From positions 1 through 5,139 of the forward strand of contig JAISZZ010000008.1 in NCBI GenBank assembly GCA_031284385.1: a stretch of DNA of 5,139 bases. The letters are read 5' to 3'. Position 1 is the first letter of the stretch, and each line of letters opens with the position of its first letter. The notes beneath the pieces were generated by a model. It had not been told where the DNA came from and ran no database searches. It saw only the letters and a program-made list of their open reading frames with translations. Below, piece by piece: positions 1-5,139 of this stretch. The position numbers and the translations under genes were made by a program. This DNA is from Treponema sp. Lineage in GTDB: Bacteria; Spirochaetota; Spirochaetia; Treponematales; Breznakiellaceae.

Positions 1-46
1 CATCCGCGAATTCTTCCGCCGTATTGAAACTTTCCCCTCCTGACAT
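1..46 (-). CDS. 5' end of an unrecognised gene, cut by the window edge
   Basis: Reading leftward from the ATG at 46-44, fifteen codons are open to the window edge and give MSGGESFNTAEEFAD. A strong purine-rich ribosome binding site (GGGAGGG on the minus strand, 57-51) sits four bases before the ATG, which is the main reason for calling a real start. The visible peptide is acidic and polar, with no signal peptide or membrane segment. It is too short to assign to a family. The gene runs away from the plus-strand gene remnants on its right. A TATGAT sequence on the minus strand (80-75) could be a -10 element, but no convincing -35 accompanies it. Product unknown. Confidence 0.55.
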   Translation of the reverse strand, partial: MSGGESFNTAEEFAD

Positions 47-129
47 AACGCCCTCCCTAGTATTTGTTCTTTATATCATAGTTTCCCGGAAAGCGGAAAA
101 TTTATGGGTCAAGTTTAGCATCTTATAGC

Positions 130-234
130 AGGAGGATGAAGTATATGATGAGCACAAAAGAACTGGCCCGGCTGGCGGTTATTAAGGGCGGCCTAGGCGG
201 GGCTACACGGCAAAGCAGGCGGCTAACCGCTTTT
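130..234 (+). pseudogene. N-terminal remnant of an IS transposase (helix-turn-helix part), frameshifted
   Basis: An AGGAGG ribosome binding site (130-135) lies nine bases before ATG codons at 145 and 148. Translation begins MMSTKELARLAVIKGG, which resembles the start of ISNCY-like transposases of treponemes, where an N-terminal helix-turn-helix binds the element ends. After about residue 19 the frame fails. The original frame runs on as unrelated sequence to a TGA at 250-252. The frame starting at 204 instead continues the family pattern as YTAKQAANRF, so one base has been lost near 197-204. Homology ends at about 230, where a radical SAM gene piece begins. No catalytic domain is present, so this is a dead scrap. 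The family call is from recalled similarity. Confidence 0.65.
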
Positions 235-490
235 AAATCCACAGATTATTGATATTATGAAAATATCATGCTCATATTTTCCGCACAGTGCGATATGGAT
301 AATTACTAATGGAACATTGCTGAAAAATAAGCCGGATGAGTTTTGGGATTGCTGCCGGACGAATAATATTATAATCAGGATATCTGTTTATCTTATAAAC
401 CTAGATTACGCTTTCATAATTGATAAAGCCAAGTAGTATGGCATACAGCTAGGATTCACGAGGGAAATTATATCCAACTGTCTTAAAAAA
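227..490 (+). pseudogene. internal fragment of a radical SAM protein, with nonsense codons
   Basis: The frame beginning at 227 reads PLLNPQIIDIM, then ITNGTLLKNKPDEFWDCC, then a segment ending INLDYAFIIDKAK. This matches the part of radical SAM enzymes that follows the GGEPLL motif, including the 'TNG' strand and the 'EFW..C..NNI' helix typical of glycan- or peptide-modifying members. The frame hits TAG at 434-436, continues as YGIQLGFTREIISNCLKK, then hits a second TAG at 491-493. The family normally has a KKYG-like sequence at the first stop, so it is probably a point mutation. The N-terminal CxxxCxxC iron-sulfur motif is absent because the transposase remnant lies there instead, and no C-terminal domain follows. 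The fragment cannot encode a working enzyme. An ATG at 257 opens a 59-codon frame but has no clear ribosome binding site. Confidence 0.68.
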
Positions 491-677
491 TAGTATGGAC
501 ATGGTTGAGACCGGCGGTTATCTTGTGTTGCAAACTCCGGCAAATAATAATTTTAGGCATGGATTTATCAGCTTCAGCCAGATATATTTTTCCGGTATTA
601 TGCGGCCGGAACTGTTTGAAGGTATGAAAAAGAAACGGTTTTACAAACCTGTAAAACTGGTTTCAAAAGCGGTATGA
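453..677 (+). pseudogene. fragment of a class I SAM-dependent methyltransferase
   Basis: The frame open from 453 to the TGA at 675-677 contains LKNSMDMVETGGYLVLQTP followed by ANNNFRHGFISFSQ. This resembles the late strand and loop of Rossmann-fold methyltransferases found in glycan clusters, which read roughly '..NSMDMVK.GGYFIIHTPANN.FGHGFYQFSPELF'. The peptide ends in a basic tail, KKKRFYKPVKLVSKAV. The SAM-binding N-terminal half (glycine-rich GxGxG loop) is missing. The first possible ATG in this frame (495) lacks a ribosome binding site, so I treat it as a remnant rather than a 60-residue gene. Its left part overlaps the end of the radical SAM piece in another frame, so the exact junction is uncertain (about 440-480). 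The 3' part forms the hairpin annotated as a terminator. Confidence 0.55.
627..664 (-). terminator. candidate rho-independent terminator for rnz-mutS
   Basis: Arms 638-645 and 650-657 (GTTTTACA / TGTAAAAC) pair perfectly around a four-base loop. Outer arms 632-636 and 660-664 (GAAAC / GTTTC) add five pairs across a small internal bulge, giving 13 pairs. On the minus strand the stem is followed directly by five T residues (631-627), as expected of an intrinsic terminator. It lies about 75 bases past the mutS stop. The stem is AT-rich, so it may be weak. No T-run follows on the plus strand, so it is one-directional. Confidence 0.5.
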
Positions 678-738
678 ATATAAACCGCTCGCAATGGCGG
701 CATTCGCTTGTGAGTGGGAAGGTGGCATTTGAAAAGAG

Positions 739-3588
739 TTACATCTCAAAGAATAAATCCCGCTGCGGGGATGGCGGCGGTTTGGGCGGTTTTTTTTGTT
801 TTACGGGTAAGGGGGCTTTTTCCAGCATAGTTTTCCAGCGGCAGATAATGGTTAGGGCTTCCAGCGGGTTTGTCGTGTTTATGTCCAGCTTCGCCAATTC
901 CCCTAGTACAGGGTTTTCGCCGCCTTGCCGGAATGAAACGCCGGCAGTGGCTGCGGGCGCACTGTTCGGCGGAACGTATTCCTTGCCGGATGTTTGAGGC
1001 GTTTCAGTTATTTTCTCGCTGGTTTTTAGTTCCAGCATTATTTGTTCGGCCCTTTGCAGGACTTCGCAAGGGATGCCGGCAAGACGCGCTACATGAATGC
1101 CGTAAGATTCGGCTGCGGCCTCCTCGACAAGACGGCGGCGGAACACGATTTCGCCGCCGCTCTCTTCCACAAGAAGAGAGCGATTGGCTAGGCGCGGGTG
1201 GCGCAGCGCGGCGAGTTCATGGTAGTGGGTGGCGAAAAGAGTGCGGCATTTAACTGTATCCAACAGATGTTCACTCACCGCTTGAGCTATTGATAGCCCG
1301 TCCCATGTACCTGTGCCGCGACCCACTTCGTCCATTATGACAAGGCTGTGTTCCGTAGCCGAATTTAGGATGGCGGCGGTTTCAAGCATCTCTGTTAAGA
1401 AGGTTGATTCGCCGCGGGCTAAGTTGTCCGAAGCTCCGACACGGCAATAGATTCTGTCGGCCACGCCTATTTCCGCCGTCCGCGCCGGCACAAAACTACC
1501 CATCTGCGCCATTATCGTTATTAAGGCCGCCTGCCTAAGATATGTTGATTTTCCCGCCATGTTTGGACCGGTGATAAGCGCGAATGCGGGAGCGCATTTA
1601 TTGTCCGCCACGGCATTAGTTGCCACGGCATTAGTTGTCACGGCATTAGTTGCCACGGCATTAGTTGCCACGGCATTAGTTACCGCAGCATTAGTTGCCA
1701 CGGCATTAGTTGCCGCAGCATCCAGCGCTATGTTGTTTGGGATGAACTCGCCGCGGGCAAGGTTTGCTTCCACGACAGGATGGCGGCCATCAATTATATT
1801 GAGCCGGTTCATGTTGTCCACGACAGGCCGCGTCCAGACATGAGCCGCCGCGGCGCGAGCGAGCGATTGCGCCGTATCCAACTCGGCGATGAGTTTTGCC
1901 GCAGAAGAAAGCTCGCCCAACAACGATTTAGCCTGCTCGCGCAGATCCAGAAACAATGTTTTTTCAAGTTCAACAATTTTATCGGACGCGCCGTTTATAT
2001 CGGATTCGAGGGCGGCCAGCCTGTCCGTCGTAAAACGTTCTCCCGACACCAGCCCTTGCCGCTTTATAAAATAAGACGGGATTTTTGAAAGCTGATTTAC
2101 CGCGACTTCAAAATAGTAACCAAGCATACGGTTATACCGGATTTTCAGATTAGAAATTCCCGTTTTCTGCCGTTCTTCCTCAAGATATGCCTCTAACAGG
2201 GCGCGGCCATTGTCTCGAAGTTCATGCAAGGCATCCAATTTAGCGTTGAAACCCGCCCGAATCAGTTTTCCTTCAGTTAAAAGTATGGACGGCTCATCGC
2301 ATATCCCATTTTCAAGCATGTTTTTCAGTTCCATAAGCTGCGAGAATGTCATTTCATCGAATGAAACAGCCTCATCTGCCTCAAATTGCATATTCTTTTG
2401 GGTTTCGTTAATCACTGTGAAGCATTTTTCAAGTGAATAAAGCGCGTTTTTTAACGAAAACATATCTTTTCCATGGGCGCGGTTCATCGCAATTCTGGAA
2501 GAAAGACGCTCAAAATCAGACATTCCGGCGAGTATCCCCCGCAGAATGGACAAGTTTTTTTGATCATGATAAAAAATATCCACCATGTCGAGACGTTTTT
2601 CTATTTTTGATATGTCCCGCAATGGGTGGGCGACACGGTGTTTTAAAAGTCGCCGCCCCATCGATGTTTTCGTTTCATCCAGCGTTTCGAGCAGTGAAAA
2701 ATGAACGTCGCCGTCACGCAGGTTACGCAGTAGTTCAAGGTTGCGGCTGCTTGCCTCGTCTATCAACATATACTCTTCATCACCGTAGATACGGAGGCGG
2801 CGAATATGCGGTATTCTGCCGTTAGCCGCCTTCCGGCTGCCGGATTCGTCAAGATATGAAAGCAGAGCACCTGCGGCGGTCAGTTCAGGCGGCAGGTGGA
2901 ATTTTCCAAGCTCGGAGGCAAACGCGCCGCCAAACTGCCGGTGCAAACGCTCAGCCCCGCGCCCCTCGTCAAACAACCAGTCTGCCCAGCGGTTTACAAC
3001 TATGCCGCGCCGTTCGTCAAGCGCCCGCGCAATCGGCGTTTTTTCCCGGAGCAGAGCCTCCTGAACGACGATTTCTTTTATATCAAGCCGTTCCAATTCT
3101 TGACGGAGGCGGGAATCGGCTTCTTCCCAAGGAAAGGCCGCGGCGCAAAATTCACCTGTTGAAAGGTCTATGTACGCGAATGCGAGAGCATCGGATGCTC
3201 CGAAAATCACTGCAAGGTAATTCGCGCTGCCGCGGTCAAGAAATTCTTCATCTATCGTTGTTCCCGGACTTATAACCTCGATAACTTCGCGTTCTATCAG
3301 CGTTTTTCCTTTGGCCGGTTCGCCGGTTTGTTCGCAGACAGCGATTTTTTTGCCGCATTTTAAGAGACGGGCAATGTATGAGCGTGCGGCGTGGTAGGGA
3401 ATACCGCACATTGGCAGCCCGTTACGCCGCGTGAGCGTCAGATTTAGCAGCGCGGAAACTTCTTTCGCGTCCTCCGCGAACATTTCATAAAAGTCACCCA
3501 ACCGGAAAAAAAGCACATCTCCCTGATGATCTTTTTTGATACGCCGGTATTGAGCCAGCATCGGGGATTCGAGGGGTTCAGTCTTCAT
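739..3588 (-). CDS. mutS: DNA mismatch repair protein MutS with an internal pentapeptide repeat insert
   Basis: MutS binds mismatched or looped DNA as a dimer and uses ATP to clamp onto DNA and recruit MutL. At 949 residues it is longer than the usual 850-880. The N-terminal mismatch-reading domain carries the Phe-x-Glu motif at F33-E35 (GDFYEMF). The connector and core/lever domains follow, with the clamp region near residues 420-540, including LGYYFEV at about 490. The C-terminal ATPase has Walker A GPNMAGKST (674-682, K680), the STFLTEM signature (728-734), Walker B IMDE (D753-E754) and the H-loop FATHYHEL (H788). The usual GTSTYDG after Walker B reads GTGTWDG. The segment TNPLEAL near the C-terminus matches the family's oligomerisation domain. 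A proline-rich tail then ends in QRDLFF (942-947), a likely beta-clamp motif. Residues 626-660 are seven tandem ATNAV-type pentapeptides placed just before the Walker A strand. The ATG lies inside the last codons of rnz (11-bp overlap) without a clear ribosome binding site, suggesting coupled translation. The frame is intact. Confidence 0.97.
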   Translation of the reverse strand: MKTEPLESPMLAQYRRIKKDHQGDVLFFRLGDFYEMFAEDAKEVSALLNLTLTRRNGLPMCGIPYHAARSYIARLLKCGKKIAVCEQTGEPAKGKTLIEREVIEVISPGTTIDEEFLDRGSANYLAVIFGASDALAFAYIDLSTGEFCAAAFPWEEADSRLRQELERLDIKEIVVQEALLREKTPIARALDERRGIVVNRWADWLFDEGRGAERLHRQFGGAFASELGKFHLPPELTAAGALLSYLDESGSRKAANGRIPHIRRLRIYGDEEYMLIDEASSRNLELLRNLRDGDVHFSLLETLDETKTSMGRRLLKHRVAHPLRDISKIEKRLDMVDIFYHDQKNLSILRGILAGMSDFERLSSRIAMNRAHGKDMFSLKNALYSLEKCFTVINETQKNMQFEADEAVSFDEMTFSQLMELKNMLENGICDEPSILLTEGKLIRAGFNAKLDALHELRDNGRALLEAYLEEERQKTGISNLKIRYNRMLGYYFEVAVNQLSKIPSYFIKRQGLVSGERFTTDRLAALESDINGASDKIVELEKTLFLDLREQAKSLLGELSSAAKLIAELDTAQSLARAAAAHVWTRPVVDNMNRLNIIDGRHPVVEANLARGEFIPNNIALDAAATNAVATNAAVTNAVATNAVATNAVTTNAVATNAVADNKCAPAFALITGPNMAGKSTYLRQAALITIMAQMGSFVPARTAEIGVADRIYCRVGASDNLARGESTFLTEMLETAAILNSATEHSLVIMDEVGRGTGTWDGLSIAQAVSEHLLDTVKCRTLFATHYHELAALRHPRLANRSLLVEESGGEIVFRRRLVEEAAAESYGIHVARLAGIPCEVLQRAEQIMLELKTSEKITETPQTSGKEYVPPNSAPAATAGVSFRQGGENPVLGELAKLDINTTNPLEALTIICRWKTMLEKAPLPVKQKKPPKPPPSPQRDLFFEM
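1609..1713 (-). repeat. 15-bp tandem repeat inside mutS, seven in-frame copies
   Basis: Seven units of 15 bp (on the minus strand GCAACTAATGCCGTG) run head to tail. Each encodes Ala-Thr-Asn-Ala-Val with minor variants: ATNAV, ATNAA, VTNAV, ATNAV, ATNAV, TTNAV, ATNAV in protein order. Four units are identical. The others differ by one to a few bases, so the array has aged a little but stays in frame. Partial units flank it (AA before, AD after), showing the array grew from local sequence. Because the unit is a multiple of three, gain or loss of copies would change protein length without breaking the frame. Confidence 0.95.
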
Positions 3589-4504
3589 AAGCTATGTCGT
3601 GAACGGCGCGGTCACGGCTCAGGACGGTATATGGAAATACGGCCTGCGCCTCTTTTAAAAGGATATTGAGTTCATGCTCGCTGTAACGCGGGCTGTAGTG
3701 AATCAGCGCGAGTTTTTTTACGCCGGCCTCAAGCGCTATTTGCGCCGCCTGTTCTGAGGTCATGTGCCATTTTTCATAAGCATCGTCTGTAAGCGCCCGC
3801 TCAAACATTCCCTCGCACACGAAAAAGTCAGAATTCTTGACATTTTCAGCGATTCCATCAAAGTAACGTGAATCCGTAACAAACGAAAATTTACGCCCCT
3901 TACGCGGAGTGCCTAGCACATCTTTCGGATCTATCGCCACACCGGATTCGGATGTTACCGGTTCGCCGTTTTGCAGCTTTGACCATAAAGGTCCCATCGG
4001 AATACCAAGTTCTAAGGCTTTTTCCGGATGGAATTCGCCGGGGCGCGGGTCTTCTTCCAATGCGTAGCCGTAACAAGGTTTGGTATGTCGCAATGGAAAT
4101 GCCCGTATCTTAAAGCTGGTGCCTTCAAATACAATGCCCGGCTCCGTGATTTCTCTCACGATGATTTCATAGTTTATGTACATATCCAGCACATCCATAC
4201 TTGATTGAATGTATTCGGATATACGCGGCGGCCCTATTATGTACATGGGTTCGTCGCGTTCAACCTGCGATGACAGCATCAAAAGACCCGGCAAGCCGGT
4301 AACATGGTCGGCATGCGTGTGGCTGATAAAAATCGCCGAGATTTTTTTCCAGCGGAGGTTTAGGCGGCGCAGTGAGACTTGCGTGCCTTCGCCGCAATCA
4401 AACAAAAACAGATCGCCTTCACGTCGTAGCAAAACTGAGGTAAGATGACGATTCGGCAGCGGCATCATGCCGCCAGAACCGAGTATAAACGCTTCTAAAT
4501 TCAT
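3578..4504 (-). CDS. rnz: ribonuclease Z (tRNA 3' endonuclease)
   Basis: RNase Z is a zinc-dependent cytoplasmic endonuclease of the metallo-beta-lactamase fold. It cuts the 3' trailer from tRNA precursors, chiefly those lacking an encoded CCA. The 308-residue length is typical of the short (bacterial) form. Metal ligands are visible: HTHADH at 62-67, H140 in PLRHTKPCYGY, D211 in VTDSR and H269 in IHYSPRY. H247 lies in the conserved HMTSEQA stretch. The conserved insertion GIPMGPLWSKLQNGE (167-181) is also present. The N-terminus MNLEAFILGSGGMMPLP closely resembles Treponema RNase Z as I recall it. The ATG at 4504 has no ribosome binding site but lies seven bases after a good -10 element, which fits a leaderless message. 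The gene is first in a two-gene operon and its TGA falls inside the mutS start region. Confidence 0.95.
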   Translation of the reverse strand: MNLEAFILGSGGMMPLPNRHLTSVLLRREGDLFLFDCGEGTQVSLRRLNLRWKKISAIFISHTHADHVTGLPGLLMLSSQVERDEPMYIIGPPRISEYIQSSMDVLDMYINYEIIVREITEPGIVFEGTSFKIRAFPLRHTKPCYGYALEEDPRPGEFHPEKALELGIPMGPLWSKLQNGEPVTSESGVAIDPKDVLGTPRKGRKFSFVTDSRYFDGIAENVKNSDFFVCEGMFERALTDDAYEKWHMTSEQAAQIALEAGVKKLALIHYSPRYSEHELNILLKEAQAVFPYTVLSRDRAVHDIAYED

Positions 4505-4511
4505 TAAAAAT

Positions 4512-4540
4512 AGTATAACGGCGATTGACGGGTTTGTAAT
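4512..4540 (-). promoter_or_regulatory. candidate promoter for rnz-mutS, giving a leaderless mRNA
   Basis: On the minus strand TATACT (4517-4512) matches the -10 consensus at five of six positions. ATTACA (4540-4535) matches the -35 consensus at four of six, with an ideal 17-bp spacer. Only seven bases separate the -10 from the rnz ATG, so transcription would begin at or one base before the start codon. A better -35 match, TTGACC (4547-4542), is 24 bp from the -10 and too far to pair with it. Confidence 0.6.
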
Positions 4541-4698
4541 AGGTCAAACCGCTAACATGAAAGGGGAATGCTGTTTCCAGACTGCCGCCGGCGCATAGCC
4601 GCCCACCTTTCGGGCCGCTCTGTCTCTATATTGCCCGCACGATATTCCACCGCCGCCCAATACACAAATTATACCAGGAATTCAAAGTATCAAAAACC
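4541..4698. other. intergenic gap between rnz promoter and transposase remnant
   Basis: I see no gene here. The stretch should contain the left end of the insertion sequence whose transposase follows. Its terminal inverted repeat cannot be identified because the right end lies outside the window. The frame of the transposase is open upstream of its first ATG through this part, so a somewhat earlier start is possible. No convincing sigma-70 promoter for the plus strand was found. Confidence 0.4.
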
Positions 4699-5139
4699 AT
4701 GCTAAAATGGGGTATGGGCGGAGAACTTTTTAAGCAATTGATAGACAATTTTGAACGGATATGCGGGCAGATACCGGACAACAGGCGGCCCGGGCACAAT
4801 GAGCGCTGCCGGATAGCCGGCATAGTGAAAAGCGCCTTCGGGGTCGGACCTTAGTCCGCTTTTTCTTTCAGCGCCGGTCACTGCCGGATTACCAGCGGAA
4901 GATGAAGGAGAAACGGGGGCGAAACAATCCGGAGACGGTATTTGGGGTCACGGCGCTGCCGTCGGACACCTGGATACGGGCACAGACGGACAAGACAGCG
5001 CCTGAACAGTTCAGCGGAATATTCGATTCGACCCTGAATATCGCGGACGAGTCGGGACTGACAGCGGGATACCGGGTACCGGACGGCGGGGTACTGACAG
5101 CGCCGGACGGGGTATGGTATCACGCATCGGAAAACATCC
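4699..5139 (+). pseudogene. N-terminal part of a DDE-type IS transposase, frameshifted and cut by the window edge
   Basis: From ATG 4699 the frame reads MLKWGMGGELFKQLIDNFER, then contains IPDNRRPG and IVKSAFG before stopping at TAG 4852-4854. Frame 0 takes over with FFFQRRSLPDYQRKMKEK, VFGVTALPSDTWIR and YRVPDGGVLTAPDGVWY. These match, in order, the N-terminal motifs of an IS4-like transposase group whose members read 'IPD.R', 'SAFALFF.Q.PSFL.YQ', 'GIPSDTQIR' and 'LIALDGT.YF'. The Asp of APDG would be the first acidic residue of the catalytic triad. The frame change is explained by a 14-bp insertion at 4845-4858. The start codon is uncertain, since no ribosome binding site lies close to 4699. 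The downstream part is outside the window, so I cannot say whether the rest is intact. ISfinder family not assigned. Confidence 0.75.
4845..4858. repeat. 14-bp palindromic insertion breaking the transposase
   Basis: The segment CGGACCTTAGTCCG has 5-bp arms (CGGAC / GTCCG) around a CTTA centre. Deleting these 14 bases joins the two reading frames to give SAFGVFFFQRRSLPDYQ, exactly the continuity expected of the family, and removes the TAG. The same result is obtained for 4846-4859, because the flanking base is identical. Confidence 0.7.

Noticed and set aside
82..92. TTTCC-C-GGAAA palindrome upstream of the left-edge gene, possible operator
   Set aside because: Only five base pairs per arm, with no repeat of it elsewhere and no solid promoter alongside.
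250..268. Seven-pair AT-rich hairpin (TGATATT / AATATCA)
   Set aside because: Short and AT-only, lies in radical SAM fragment coding sequence, and has no T-run; likely chance.
434..500. Two TAG stops in near-identical context (TAGTATGG), suggesting stop codon reassignment or pyrrolysine
   Set aside because: mutS and rnz are normal and the fragment is truncated at both ends with other frame damage, so ordinary nonsense decay is simpler; a similar TAGTAT also occurs by the rnz promoter, probably by chance in AT-rich sequence.
1609..1713. CRISPR array
   Set aside because: Units are directly abutting 15-bp repeats with no spacers, and they are translated in frame within mutS.
1559..1843. Plus-strand open frame with repeated ATALV pentapeptides
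   Set aside because: It is the antisense reading of the mutS repeat array; mutS is intact on the other strand and no ribosome binding site supports it.
2433..3275. Several plus-strand open frames of 88-139 codons
   Set aside because: All lie antisense to well-conserved mutS domains and have compositions expected of shadow frames.
4626..5123. Two minus-strand open frames
   Set aside because: They are antisense to the transposase remnant, whose plus-strand frames match family motifs.

Overview
The window most likely comes from a Treponema-like spirochaete of moderate GC content. I infer this from the RNase Z and MutS sequences and from two transposase remnants that resemble insertion sequences of gut treponemes. 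This rests on recalled sequence similarity, not on a search.

Layout. The left edge (1-46, minus) holds the first codons of an unrecognised gene with a strong ribosome binding site. From about 130 to 677 on the plus strand lies a stretch of decayed gene pieces. In order they are the N-terminus of an IS transposase with a frameshift, an internal piece of a radical SAM protein with in-frame TAG stops, and a piece of a class I SAM-dependent methyltransferase. A hairpin followed by a T-run in the last piece (627-664, read on minus) probably ends the transcript arriving from the right.

The centre is a two-gene minus-strand operon. rnz (3578-4504, RNase Z) comes first and mutS (739-3588, mismatch recognition ATPase) follows with an 11-bp overlap. 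A promoter-like element sits so close to the rnz ATG that the mRNA is probably leaderless. The two genes act in separate processes, tRNA 3' maturation and DNA mismatch repair, so they share expression rather than a pathway.

The right edge (about 4699 to the window end, plus) carries the N-terminal part of a different, DDE-type transposase. It is interrupted by a 14-bp palindromic insertion, and removing that insertion restores the reading frame exactly.

The most unusual point is inside mutS: seven in-frame copies of a 15-bp tandem repeat (pentapeptide ATNAV) inserted just ahead of the Walker A strand of the ATPase domain. I found no CRISPR array, tRNA, rRNA or complete novel multi-gene system.
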